Source: Urophycis tenuis (lineage: Eukaryota > Chordata > Actinopteri > Gadiformes > Phycidae). Taken from it: DNA of 64,000 nucleotides. The position numbers and the translations under genes are program-made. The notes under the pieces are model-generated. The model saw only the letters and a list, made by a program, of their open reading frames with translations, ran no database searches and was not told the DNA's origin. The stretch spans positions 7,026,364 through 7,090,363 of the forward strand of contig JAXIVH010000012.1 of the NCBI GenBank assembly GCA_036785325.1, read 5' to 3'. This document shows, in pieces, positions 1 to 11,635 of the stretch. Positions within the stretch are counted from its first letter, which is position 1; the number at the start of each line of letters is the position of its first letter.

Positions 1-1028
1 CTCTGGCCAAACGGATGCGAGAGAGCCGCGGACTGGACTATCTGAACACCACCGTAGGGGTGGACGGCACAGTCTACAAGAAACACCCGCAGTAAGAGTC
101 ACCCCGTCTGAAAACATTTACAGTGTGTGTTTTGGGACGCATGTGAGCAGGTCTAAATTTGAGCTGTGTTTTCAGGTATTTGCATTAGTGTTACAAGACA
201 TAGTTTGTACAACTACCCTTAGCTGCAGTCAGTGAAGTATAACCATGAAGGGAATCAAACACACAACCCTCGAATGGCCTGTAAAATATCAACCTTATGG
301 GAATCAAACACACTGATGTGGAGTCAGTGAAATATGACCCTGCCATGATTTAATACAAAGCTTTTGTACTCTGAAGTGAGTCAGACAGGAGGATCCTGAT
401 GGTAACCAACCACAAAACCTCCTGATCTGGGGTCAGGTGGATCGAGTTCCCCCCTCCCTGTTATGGCATTAATTTGTTTTAAACAGATGTTCAATAATCA
501 GGTTCCCTCGTCAGACTTTGACTTCAATGCCGGGCTGAACCAGCCAAGTGCTCTTGGGTGTATGTGTATTCACTGACACCAGGGGGCACCAGTAAATCCC
601 CAAATGCTCTAAAAATATGTTTGCTGTTCTCATGTGTCATTCTTTCAATAAAACATACACACACTCAAAAACCCCCTCGCCCTCCATACGACCCAACTTC
701 ATTGAAACTCCGCCCCCTCTGGTCCTTTAACCACCCCCCCCCCCCCCCCCCTCCACCCCAAACCCCTCCCACCACATGCAAACCCCGCCCACCCCACAAT
801 AAACCCCTCCTCTTCTCCAGCTTCAGCCAGAAGCTCCAGGAGACCGTACGCACCCTCGCCCCCAAGTGTCACGTCAACTTCCTGGTCTCGGAAGACGGCA
901 GCGGCAAGGGCGCCGCCATGGTAACCGCCGTGGTTGAGAGGCTGGATGGCCAGTCCCGCCTCCTGGAGGAAAGTGATGGGGAGGACATGGAAGTGGAAGA
1001 AGAGGAAGATGATGAATACGATGAGTAG
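1..1028 (+). CDS. Hexokinase copy A, last two coding exons (5' part lies before the window)
   Basis: Exons are 1-91 (partial; the donor gt is at 92-93) and 821-1028 (acceptor ctccag; stop TAG at 1026-1028). The first exon encodes the hexokinase C-terminal signature around VGVDGTVYKKHP. The split codon across the intron gives His, restoring the family motif HPHF. The last exon continues TLAPKCHVNFLVSEDGSGKG, the conserved end of the large domain, then adds an acidic tail rich in Glu and Asp that I do not know from standard hexokinases. The enzyme phosphorylates glucose with ATP in the cytosol. The segment is nearly identical, intron included, to 34228-35264, and the last exon has the same 208-nt length. 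It is therefore a tandem paralogue of copy B. The catalytic core is outside the window, so I cannot say whether copy A is intact upstream. A run of C at about 733-750 lies in the intron. Confidence 0.88.
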
Positions 1029-1130
1029 AGGCCTGCGAGACACGCACAGGTCAAATGTGGTAATGGTGGAAATGTTGTTGCTGTTTTTAATATGGAGAGT
1101 GTTGGTAAACAGGGCTGTTTTATATACATA

Positions 1131-1467
1131 GGGGGGGTGTACTACGAACTTCGATTAGTGGGTTAGCGAGGTATGTTGCGCTCAAAGTCTGGCTTAGCTG
1201 TCATACGAAAGTCGCTCTCTTTTAGCGGCGCTATATCACCATGGTAACTTATGCTCGCAACCAAACCTGGTCAGGAGGAGGTTTTCAGCTAACTTTCCGA
1301 TTAGATTGTCTACTTAAAGCTGAGCGCCGCCTCATAGTCAGGGTGTTTCACTCAGTGTTGTTCTTATTTGCCACAGGTAATCAACATCAGATGAAAGGTT
1401 ACAGCCTAGCCTATTGCAAATCATAGGCTACATTCACCTGAAATTATTGCAACTTACCACATTGAAT
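1131..1467. other. Non-coding, transposon-like sequence after the end of the duplicated hexokinase block
   Basis: Similarity to the right-hand duplicate stops at about 1131. The sequence then starts with a G-run and GTGTACTACGAAC, which resembles the tip of some PIF-Harbinger-type fish elements. I found no matching opposite end and no credible gene. Confidence 0.35.
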
Positions 1468-1911
1468 TAGCCTGGCTGACGCGTCCACATCTCGATGAGA
1501 TGGTGGTCTGGGAACTAGGTGTGCATTTTTTCGTATTTGAGGCGTGGTTTACGAATGCCTAGTGCCGTTTATTGGGCGCTACGAATGTCTATCAAATGGC
1601 GTCTGGTTCTTCACATGCTGCTTTGCGCGCGATTCATAGCCAATAGCTACTAAAATTAAATTAATTGCTACAAAAGCTACTTAATACACTTTCTAAAGCT
1701 GCATCGAACGGTAACGTTGTGTCCGCTGCCATGTTGGATTAACACGCTACAAGCTTCGGTGTCGCGCATAGACGTCATCATCGTATTGCTGCCCCCCCCC
1801 CGTTCTGTGATTGGTTCCCTAACTCAGGGGAAAATAAGGGCGGTGGTTTCCATGCTGTCTTTGCAGTGAGAATGAAATCGTGCGCAAAGCAGCATGGGAA
1901 TTCCCAGGCTA
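1468..1911. mobile_element. 444-bp MITE with a perfect 9-bp target duplication
   Basis: The termini are TAGCCTGG and CCAGGCTA. Directly outside them lies the same 9-mer ACATTGAAT, at 1459-1467 and 1912-1920. Subterminal sequence also folds back: the stretch near 1611-1635 (CATGCTGCTTTGCGC) recurs inverted near 1873-1897. There is no coding capacity, so it is a non-autonomous element. Nine-base duplications are typical of Mutator-type transposons; a hAT origin with an 8-bp duplication cannot be excluded. Confidence 0.75.
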
Positions 1912-2219
1912 ACATTGAATATTTTTTTAGAATAGAATAGAATAAAATAAAATACTCTTTTTTTGTGCTTATTTCGGACGGTCGTGCTAACACCCAATCT
2001 AGATGGGGTAAAAGGCATGATGATGGACAGGCAAGATATGAACACCGGTCGCTGGTGTGCAGTTCACATAATCCACCACACCACCGTCACTACCTTCTGG
2101 CTCATGCAATACTTTTTTACATATAGGATGTATTTGAAATGAATTCCCTAAATAACACAATAAAGCAGGTTGGAGGTTGCTTTCGGATTTAACAATCATA
2201 AGCACGAGTTCCCAAAAAT

Positions 2220-2443
2220 GTAAGGATGGAACAGCGGTCTAAGGCGCTGCGTTCAGGTTGCAGTCTTCCCTGGAGGCATGAGTTCGAATCCCACCTCTGA
2301 CAAGTAATTTGCATGCACTATTGCTCCGTATATATTGTGCATATATATTTATAGTTATTTTACTTATACTTATTTTACTTAATTATTTTTATTTTTTTGA
2401 CCTACTTGGCAATAAACTTGTTTCTGATTCTGATTCTGATTAC
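2220..2443 (+). mobile_element. SINE with a tRNA-Leu(CAG)-derived head and a TTCTGA-repeat tail
   Basis: Positions 2220-2302 follow tRNA-Leu(CAG) closely over 83 nt. The A box region is CAGCGGTCTAAGGCGCTGCG, the anticodon loop contains CAG, there is a variable arm, and the B box is GAGTTCGAATCCC. The acceptor stem and D arm carry substitutions (for example GTAAGGATGGAAC), so it is not a working tRNA. An AT-rich body follows and ends in AATAAACTTG plus repeated TTCTGA, the kind of tail a partner LINE uses for priming. Together these parts indicate a retroposed SINE copy. Confidence 0.65.
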
Positions 2444-2693
2444 TGTAATAGCACAAACATTTCTTTGTACGGCACAAATCAGCACAAACGCAGCACAAAC
2501 GATTGGGACCATTTTGGAGTGAATTGGACTATATCGGGGGGCTGGGTGACGTCACGGGCAAGAAAAAGTAATGTTTAATAACTTAAAAACCTCAACAGCA
2601 CAAATATTTATTTTTACGGCACAAATCAGCACAAACGAAGGGGAATATTTTCATCTACTTTTTGAACACACGGGGGGCCAACTTCACGGAGGT
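2444..2693. other. Repeat-derived spacer with an internal GCACAAATCAGCACAAACG duplication
   Basis: The motif ACGGCACAAATCAGCACAAA occurs twice, near 2468-2487 and 2617-2636, each followed by related sequence. There is no gene. It looks like part of an older repeat truncated where the hAT fragment begins. Confidence 0.35.
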
Positions 2694-3264
2694 CAATTCA
2701 AACCATGTGAAAACCTAGGAAAGCAAATACACACCACAATAAAGTGACTTGTGTCCTGTATCCTCCCTGCCACTGTTGTTTGAAAGCACGACACCACAGT
2801 GACTGGGTAGCTGTCGCATGACAAATGAACGAGACCGATCCGAATGAATGAACAAGAACGACCCGTTCAGCCTGCCTGTCACGTGACAAATGAATGAGTG
2901 ACCGATCCGAATGAATAAACGAGAACGAACCGTTCAGCCTGAGCTGCCTGTCACATGACAAATGAACGACTCGATGAACGAGAACAAACCGTTCAGCATG
3001 AGCTGCCTGTCACGTGACAAATGAACGACTCGATGAATGAGAACGAATCGTTCAGCCTGAGCTGCCTGTCACGTGACTAATGAACGAGAGACCGAACCGT
3101 ATGAACGATCTGGTGAACGAACTGTTGTCATGTGGCCAGGGAAGATACTGCATGAAAATGAATCACTCACTGAACGAATCACTTACTGAGAAGACTCATT
3201 ACTCCCGAGTCATATAAAAGATTAGTTCACATTGAACGAATCGCTTACGACCGACACAACACTA
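2694..3264 (-). mobile_element. hAT-type non-autonomous element, truncated copy, inverted relative to 15109-15875
   Basis: The reverse complement matches 15109-15610 along its length, including the terminal TAGTG...TGTCGGTCG end, which lies at 3246-3264 here. The other terminus is missing: similarity stops abruptly at 2694. Inside are about four tandem units of roughly 60-70 bp with the core CTGCCTGTCACGTGAC and repeated GAACGA/GAATGA words. It is absent from the corresponding place in the right-hand duplicate (just before 39040). Confidence 0.7.
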
Positions 3265-3271
3265 GTTCGTA

Positions 3272-3362
3272 CCACGCGTTGGTTTCACGCATGCTCAGTA
3301 CACACAGAATGCTCGGATCAGTTCAACAATTTTCAATATTACTACCTTTAAAAAAGCCCTGC
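3272..3362 (+). repeat. About 90-bp island of the duplication, matching 39040-39131
   Basis: From CCACGCGTTGG to AAAGCCCTGC this block is essentially identical to 39040-39131, which lies about 280 bp upstream of the ARID gene start codon. Sequence on both sides differs completely. It is a short surviving piece of the left duplicate of the ARID promoter region. The ARID first exon itself is not present in the left copy. Confidence 0.8.
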
Positions 3363-5110
3363 ACACTCAAACATAATGTGTTATACAGTTACACATTTTT
3401 TGTGTTATCACACTTGTAATACAGTTTGTGTCATTTTATGTTGAATTTATGTCAAATTCTTGTCAACACATAATGTGTTAGATTACTGTCCAATCACATC
3501 CCTTTCTGAAATGAGCCTTTAGTGGCCTGGAACATTCTCGCCTGCTAGGTTCTAGAACTATGGCACGTGCTCCGTGCGTGCACACAGTGGAAGAAGGACG
3601 GTTACTACTTTTTATCAAACTGTGGATATGTGGATGAGGTAAGTTAATTCCTTAAATAGGTCATATATAATTATTCGCAATATTCAAAAAATAACATTTT
3701 ATGAACGTTATGACAAGCTTGGGCAAAATGAAGCCACCACAGTTGATTGTTATAACAAAGTCATGCTAGCGAACTTTTGCTATAGTGCTAGTCCCTTTTG
3801 TCAACGGATAGCTAGCACTACTGAGGTAGAGTCATAATATTAGGCATCCTGTGGTTGCTTTATGTTTTAACTGTATAATTACATTATATAATGGCTACTG
3901 TGCAGCAAATGTTACTTGTAGAGCTAGTCTTCATCAGAGCCATAGAAAAAGAGAGTTACGACACTGATTGATCTCGCCGCCACACGATCACGTGGTTCAT
4001 GTACACTGTCATAGTTCCAAAACAATCCCCGCGCTGTCAGTTCTCCTATGGAACAGGCAGCAGCTAATACTGTATAACACGGTAAATATTAAAATATGAA
4101 ACAATTTCTTTGCACTTTTAAACTGCATTTACATTTACTGTATATAAGTTAATGTCAATTTGGTATGGAGAGTGGCGGTGTGACAACTTAATCAGTTTAT
4201 CAGTTATTTATATTGTTTTTATTTTTGGAGGGAAAGAGTTCGTTTATGTTAGCATACAATGTTAGCACACGTTACATAACGCAAGGTCATGGAGTAGTTT
4301 ATTTATTTATTTTTTGCATAAAATTAAAGGTTTTCTAATATTAAACTGTTTTTAGCCATACACTACGCATCAGCTATGATATTGGATTCGTAAGATTTAC
4401 TGGCACTAGCCTACATCACTTACCTGGATTGTCAAAGATCTGTCAAACATTTGGTGTTGGAATGTGCTAGTTAGCTGGTGGCCATTCATTCTGTTAGTAT
4501 CCTTTTTTTTTTTTTTTTGAGACAAAGGTGGCAACCTAGCTCCACAACACAATCACTGATATTATTTTAAGACTTCCACATACTATAAATTAATTGTTTT
4601 AAGGCTGTCACATACTACACATGCATGAAAGCATGTATTTATATGCAAGCATGTATCATGACAAAAAACGTAATTGTTTTAAGACTGTCACATACAATAC
4701 AAGCATGTATCATGACAAATAAAATCACAAATACAAATCAACGAGTGCCTTGACTCTTATTTAAATAATAAATACGCAAGTTTGGTCAATAGTGCAAAAT
4801 ATACAAGGCAACCAACTGCATTCAAGAAAACAATTGTCAGGTGTTACAGCCCGGCTGATGAGACTGCAACATAAAAGGGAGGCTGACACAAATTTAGGTT
4901 TTCAATAAATAAAATAATTTATTAAATGGTTTGGCAATGCAATAAGAAACAGCAGGACAAGACAAAATGGTGGTGTGTATAAAGATGTTAAGTGTGCATG
5001 TGTGAACAACAACAACAAAAACAGAGAGCCAGGGAGCTCCCCATAGACTCTGCACATCTAGGCAGGTGTGACCAATTAACTAATAATTCCTCTCTGCTAC
5101 CGCCACAGCC

Positions 5111-5215
5111 TAAAGAATAAAAGAGGGATACAGTAGGGAAATTAAACTGTAAAAAAAAGGCAAATGAGGATGCAGCACATTAGGGGAGGTGTTTGAGATG
5201 CTAAAGATGAAGCCA
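5111..5215 (+). pseudogene. Diverged fragment of the same P-type transposase
   Basis: Two stretches resemble transposase coding sequence further right. TAAAGAATAAAAGAGGGATAC matches sequence near 7621, and TTAGGGGAGGTGTTTGA matches sequence near 7794. Here they are joined closely and interrupted by changes. A further scrap near 6047-6098 (AGTCAGCCAGGAGCCAGTC) resembles the linker minisatellite at 7160-7455. The 5' part of the element thus contains degenerate self-derived sequence, through internal duplication or insertion of a related deleted copy. Confidence 0.5.
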
Positions 5216-5963
5216 GGTTTGTAACACCTCCCTCCCTAAGGGCTCTTTTATGGGGACCTAAGACAAAACACAAACCTCCTGTGACCTCTCCAGTCATACC
5301 ACACATTCCATCAGGTCCTCTGCATCCTGGGCCCTAGGTAAGCAGAGTAGAGACTGAGGAGAATGGAGGGAGAGAACACAGCAGGCAACAAACAGTCAGT
5401 GGGACAACACATTCACAAACATATTCCACATCAAGTCATTGTCACAAACCGAAGTAGTAGGCGTTTCCATCTCTACAGCTCTATAAGAGTTGCTTTACAT
5501 GCCACCCATAGACCGCCAACTGCCAGTGCACTTCCACTGCATGGCCGGCTGGGGTGCAGAGGGGCACCACATCTCTCAAGAGACAGATCCTTGCTAACGC
5601 TGGATCTTCTACGTACTCAGCACAGCGGGGCCTACAAAAAAAAACACACAAAGTTGAAAAGAACACTCCAACACCACTGAGTCATAACACACAAGTCATA
5701 ACCACCTAGGGAGGCAGACACACTAAATGGCTAGTAGTAATGATGGAAATGCAGAGCTGCTCACTGCAAACCTTCAAGATACCCATGGTCCCACGTACAG
5801 TACACAACTGATAGCCAATCATTCAGTGCAGATGTCAAGGGAGACCATAAAGTCTCAACAGCAGCTTTGATACAGGTGGACACCAGCACATCACTCACGC
5901 TGCACTTCTCATTGGATCTAACACAGTCACTCTCAAACAACTGCTCACAAACCTCAGACTTGT

Positions 5964-5965
<2 letters not shown>

Positions 5966-6013
<48 letters not shown>
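5966..6013. repeat. (CA)n microsatellite
   Basis: About 24 uninterrupted CA units inside the P-type element. Confidence 0.95.
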
Positions 6014-6015
<2 letters not shown>

Positions 6016-6472
6016 GTAAAGTACTTGGTATTTGGAGCCCCTGGATAGTCAGCCAGGAGCCAGTCAGCCAGCCAGGAGCTGATGATGTGGGCGCACACAC
6101 ACTGAAATTGCAATGCTGTTTGAAATTAGGAGCACAATCTAAATCATCACCCTCTGAATGCCCAGGTCTGTGAGCATCTCAAAGCCCAAAGAGGGGACTT
6201 GGACCATGTAATTACTACTGCCTGAGACAGGGATGCGCAACTTCTATTGGTATTCATATGAAAACAAAAGTATATCAAAAGCAACAATATAACAAAATCG
6301 ATAATATTGGTCTTCCTGGTGTTGTAATGAACTCTGGCCTCCAACCTAATCGAAGTCAGGGAGACATTAGTGGATAAGAAGAGGTTGTCACCCGCTCTCT
6401 GTGGTCTGCACTATTGTCTGAGGTCTGACAGCAATGGCTACATCTAACATTTTATAGATCAATTATCATACC

Positions 6473-9400
6473 ATGGTTGGCTGTGCGGCATTTGGATGCA
6501 CCAATCGGTCTGAGAAGGGAATGCGGATGTATGGTTTCCCAAAGGACACAGACAGAAGAAGAAAATGGTTAGCAATGGTCAGCAGGAGCAACTTCGCAGT
6601 CACAAAGGATTCCAACAACAGAAAACTGTGTCAAGTAAGTTCTGTGTACACAGGTGAAATTGACAAGTTCCTTGTCCCAGGGTTATATGCTTTTAAATGT
6701 AGAGCACAATGAAATTCCAATTGACCATGAAGGGGTACGTCTGGAATATGTGTGGAAATTGACTTCACAAACCTCTCTGCAGGTACATTTCGAGGAGGAT
6801 CAATTCATTACCACAAAAAAAGGGCAACGGAGGTTGAAGGCTGATGCTGTTCCCAGCATATTTGTACATCGCCCTAGGCCTAAGAGGAGGAAGGCCCCTT
6901 CACTGAGAATCCCACCAGCATTGGTAATGGTTACTGCAATGACCAGTGACCACACCTATTGTGCGGCAACAAACTTCGGTATGATACATGTGAGCACAAT
7001 AATACTTACTAGGCTAATATGTCCCATTTCATGTCTAGACTACACTCCTGCCCTGTAACAACAACAACGCCTTATTGTTATTACAGAGATTGAGGGAGAA
7101 ATTCAGGGAAGAGAGGGCAATTATGAGGTGAATGAGAGGGACATGCCAGGAGATAGTGAGCATGTAGTCAGTGAACCAGAAATCAGTGAACCAGGAGCCA
7201 GTCAGCCAGGTTCAGGTGCACCAGGAGCCAGTCAGCCAGGAGCCAGTGAGCCAGGAGCCAGTCAGCCAGGTCCCAGTCAACCAGGAGCCAGTGAGCCAGG
7301 AGCCAGTGAGCCAGGAGCCAGTCAGCCAGGTTCAGGTGCACCAGGAGCCAGTGAGCCAGGAGCCAGTGAGCCAGTCAGCCAGGTTCAGGTGCACCAGGAG
7401 CCAGTGAGCCAGGAGCCAGTCAGCCAGGAGCCAGTCAGCCAGGAGCCAGTCAAGAAGACCTGAGGGAAGAACTGAGACGTGAAAAAGCAATGAGAAGAAG
7501 AGCAGAGAGAGCACTGAAACAGCAGGAAAGAATAAATGCAGCATTAAGGTAGAAAAACATTCAAATTAAAAAGAAATTTGCAGCAATTTTTACAAAAGAT
7601 CAAATTAGAGCAACTGGACTAAAGAATAAAAGAGGGATACGGTGGGTGAAGGAAACTGTTAAAAAAGCAATACATATCCGCTTCACCTCAGGTACAACAG
7701 GCTACAAAACACTCCAGGAAATGCAGATTCCTCTCCCTGACATTAGAACCCTGCAAAGAAGACTACAGCCTATAAAGATGGAACCTGGAGTATTAGGGGA
7801 GGTGTTTGACATGCTGAAGCTGAAGGTAGATGGCCTGACAAAGATGGAGAGGGAATGTGTGCTGACTCTGGATGAGATGGCAATCATACCGAGCGTGGAG
7901 CTGCATCTGGGAACGGGAAAGCTGTATGGGGACATGACGCTACCCGGCCACACAGGAGAGGCAACACATGCATGTGTTTATATGTTGGCAGGGAGCACCA
8001 CGCGATGGAAACAAGTAGTGGCTTACCACTACAGTGGCAATTCCACTAAAGGGGCCATTTACAAATCCATCGTCCTGGACATTGTTCACAGAGCAGCTTC
8101 CATAGGGCTACATGTTATTAATGTAATCACCGACATGGGCAGCCCTAATCAGGCAATGTGGAAGGCCTTTGGAGTGAACCACAAGAAAACGTCTGTCCCA
8201 CATCCAGCAAGACCTGACATGAGGCTGTACTTCATGCCAGATGTCCCACATCTGGTGAAGAACTTGAAGAGTGCCCTGGTCCGTGGACAGACATTCACAA
8301 TTCCACCAGAGACGGTAGAGAGGGAGAACCTCTCCTCCAATTAAGTTTCTGTAGGTCCTTTGAAAGATTTGGTGGATTTTCAAGAGGGGATGACATTTAA
8401 AATTGCTCCAAACTTGTCACGCAAAACCCTTCAGCCCAGTCATTTTGACAAGATGAAGGTGGGCCCTGCGTTGAATGTGTTCAGTAAAGCAATAAGTGCT
8501 GGCCTGAAATACACGGTGGAGCAAGAACAACGCCCCCCCTCTTACCGGACAACAGCATGGCTTCTAGAGCAGGTGGACCATTGGTTCGATATCATGTCCT
8601 CTCGCCACCCAGTAATGGCACTGAGCAAGCACAAAATGGAGGAGTACAAAAAGACCATCAAGTTCCTCCAGGACATGATCCAACTGTTCCATGGACTGAA
8701 GATTGGACGACCAGGTAGCTGGAAGCCTGTACAAACAGGGATTGTGATTGCAACATCTACAATATTGTCAATCCAGGAAGACATGCTGGCCCAGGGACAC
8801 TTGTTTGTGTTGACCAGCAGGTTTACCCAAGACTGTCTCGAAAACCTGTTCAGCTGCATAAGACAGAGGAATCCCGTCCCTACTCCAGTGGAGTTTCACC
8901 AGGCACTGAGGGCGATATCAGTTGGGCAGTTTTTTGCAACAGTGAAATCCGGCAGCTATCAGGAGGATGACAACAGCCTTTTGGCAGACTTCCTGGATGC
9001 AAAGGAGACATTTACCAGTCCTGGCCTCAGAGTGGAGGAACTCTTGGCGCACAGCCCGGCACCTGACCTCACAACAACCGAGACCTGTGCTCTCTACCAT
9101 CTTATGGGCTACATTGTAAATAAAGTCATCAGATACTCCAATATTTGCCATGAATGCCAAAATGCAATTAAGCACAATGATGACAGTCCTGAAGGAGAGT
9201 ACAGTTCTTTACTGAAGCTGAAAGAATTCAAGCCAGGTGCACGTTGTCGGCCATCACAAGAGGCCTTTGATCTAGTCCGGCAAATCGAGGAGCTGTTCCG
9301 AACCAGGACCAGTGCCTCCCTCATGGAGCTCCCAAATGCCATGGATCTGCTGGAGAGAGAGGCTAGGCTCTTGGACAGCAGGCCTTCCTCATGCCATGAT

Positions 9401-9646
9401 GTACCAAACAAAATATCCAACAGATACATCAGGCTGAGGTTGAGAATCGCAGCAAAGCACATCCGGGCTGAAAGAAAAAAAGTGCTGTCCGATGATGGGC
9501 ATCTTGGAAGTAAGAGCCAGGCAAAAAGGGCAAAGAAGAGCCAGCAAAGCCAAGCAATGTCTAGGCCTACAACAAGCAGGCCCCCATCAAACACCTTGAT
9601 CTGGAAACACCTGGAAACATCTGGAAACACTTTGTGCTTGGTCTGA
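6473..9646 (+). pseudogene. THAP9-like P-element transposase, interrupted
   Basis: The start ATG at 6473 opens a THAP zinc-finger exon: MVGCAAFGCTN gives the first Cys pair. It ends at 6634 (CAA, then gtaagt). The next exon, from 6783 after ctgcag, supplies LCQVHFEEDQF, the Cys/His half. It ends at 6978 with a phase that fits exon 7087 onward. A Glu/Pro/Ser/Gly/Gln linker made of 15-bp repeats follows, then a basic coiled-coil-like stretch (EELRREKAMRRRAERALKQQ), then the RNase H-like catalytic region from about 7590. Likely catalytic residues sit in TLDEMAII, VITDMGSPNQAMW and QDCLENLFSCIRQ. HLVKNLK follows the second motif. Defects: the linker frame does not join the coiled-coil frame, and an in-frame TAA lies at 8342-8344, after which the same frame continues to 9646. 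The family cuts and pastes DNA in the nucleus. As written, this copy cannot make the full protein. Confidence 0.85.
7160..7455 (+). repeat. 15-bp coding minisatellite in the transposase linker
   Basis: Tandem CCAGGAGCCAGTGAG / CCAGGAGCCAGTCAG units encode Ser-Glu/Gln-Pro-Gly-Ala repeats. Near 7365-7380 a unit is shortened (GAGCCAGTCAGCCAGG), shifting the reading frame so that the array ends in a stop at 7461-7463. It separates the THAP domain from the catalytic domain. Confidence 0.9.
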
Positions 9647-9654
9647 CCTTTGCT

Positions 9655-10395
9655 CCTACAAATGTCCCACCATTGCTCCACCAGCCTTGTCACCTCTCCA
9701 CCAGCCTCTCCATCGCTCCACCAGCCTGGTCACCTCTCCATCGCTCCACCAGCCTGGTCACCTCTCCACCAGCCTCTCCATCGCTCCACCAGCCTCTCCA
9801 TCGCTCCACTGACTTCTCCATCACTCCACCAGCCTGCCATCGCTCCACCAGCCTCTCCATCGCTCCACCAGCCTGGTCCCCTCTCCACCAGCCTGGTCAC
9901 CTCTCCACCAGCCTCTCCATCGCTCCACTGACTTCTCCATCACTCCACCAGCCTGCCATCGCTCCACCAGCCTCTCCATCGCTCCACCAGCCTCACTAAC
10001 CCACCAGCCTGGTCGTCTCTCCACCAGCCTCTCCATCGCTCCACCAGCCTCACTAACCCACCAGCCTGGTCATCTCTCCACCAGCCTCTCCATTGCTCCA
10101 CCAGCCTCTCCATCGCTCCACCAGCCTCTCCATTGCTCCTCACCAGCCTGGTCATCTCTCCACCAGCCTCTCCATCGCTCCACCAGCCTGGTCACCTCTC
10201 CACCAGCCTCTCCATCTCTCCACCAGTCTCTCCATCGCTCCACTGACCTCTCCATTACTCCACCAGCCTGCCATTGCTCCACCAGCCTCTCCATCGCTCC
10301 ACCAGCCTCTCCATTGCTCCACCAGCCTGGTCATCGCTCTATCAGCCAGTCATCGCTACACCGGCAAGGTCATCGCTCCACCAGACTCTCCATCG
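9655..10395. repeat. Large minisatellite of CCACCAGCCTCTCCATCGCT units
   Basis: About 740 bp of tandem words built from CATCGCTCCACCAGCCTCTC and CACCAGCCTGGTCACCTCTC, with variants. It begins just after the transposase stop codon. Several frames are open on both strands, but this is a by-product of the repeat and no gene is claimed. Confidence 0.95.
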
Positions 10396-10410
10396 CTCCA
10401 ACAGAAATGG

Positions 10411-11635
10411 TAAAATGCTATCACATATCTTACAGGGATTATACAAGCAGAAATTATGTCAGTGTCTAGCTGTATCTTCAAACATCTTCAACTATTTAAG
10501 TGGCATTGGCATACATTTTGGATGCTAGAGATATATAGAGATATAATTGTTTATCACTTTAGTGGTTCTCAAAACATCTTGCCAAAGGACTGCAGTTGAA
10601 AATTAGCCAGCTGGCTAACACTGGCTCATTTACAGAAATGTCAATTAATGCTTGTCCTTATAAATAAATAAATTAAATTAAATTAAATTAAATTAAACAT
10701 TAATGAAAAATTATGACAATTACATACCTTGTTGCTTTTTGGATCCTCTGAACACATGCAAACAGTCTGAGGAGGTAACATTAGTTCTCTGCAAACACAC
10801 ATGGAGCTGGACAAGGGGTTGCTTGAATCAACAATTTGGAATGTTTACTCAAAAACGTTCAAATTTAAAAGTTCAAAGAAAACCACTAGCCTCCAAAGTT
10901 CTCCTCTGCTTGCCGAATTTGAACGCACCTCTGGTCATCAAAGTTAGCCTCCCATGCTTTCACATGTCAGCTTTTCAACAGAAAAATATGTGAAGTAATT
11001 AGCTACCTGCAATTATACTTTCTTTTTATTGATCATCCACATTTATGCTGCTGATCTTATCACTTGTCATTGATGCACTGCCTAGAAAAACGATGTGTGT
11101 AACGTTAATTCCTGAATTACAACCTTGCTAGATAGAAGCTAGTTGAGCTAGCTACCATTCATTGTAATCAGATGTACTAATACGGTCAAAACTAAATGTT
11201 GCTAACTTTAACAATAAATAAAACTTTAACAATAAATAATAACCTAACTCTATGCCAATGAACATCAATAACTGCAATTTATTTGAGGTAAATGTAGGCC
11301 AACTGATATCTGGTTATGGTAACGTTAGCTAGCGAAGTGTTGCTTATGTTAGCTAACCTTAAAGTTAACTGCATTTAGAATATAACGAGCTATTATCTTA
11401 CGATAAACATTAACTAAAGTTGGCTGCATAAAATACTGCTATTAACTAAATTCATTTGAGGTCCGCTAAAAATAAAAAAAAATGTAGTAATTTCATCAAC
11501 TTACCAGGGATCGTGCCTCAGAAACACTGAACATGAATGGGGTTCAAGGCTGGAACTTACAGTGTTTTGGAACTGTTGGTCGCTCCACGACACGTCTCAC
11601 TTCCGCATTCCTCAATTACAACGGAAGTCTATGGG
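10411..11635. other. AT-rich 3' part of the P-type element, no gene seen
   Basis: Contains an (AAATT)n run near 10675-10697 and otherwise unremarkable AT-rich DNA up to the right terminal inverted repeat. I see no conserved coding sequence. Confidence 0.6.

Noticed and set aside
2220..2302. A functional tRNA-Leu gene
   Set aside because: Acceptor stem and D-arm substitutions break pairing, and a SINE-type body and tail follow.
5895..6113. CRISPR-like or other regular array around the CA repeat
   Set aside because: A simple dinucleotide repeat with no spacers; no CRISPR is expected or seen in this vertebrate sequence.
9634..10413. Multiple overlapping open frames on both strands downstream of the P transposase
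   Set aside because: All lie in a minisatellite lacking stop codons.
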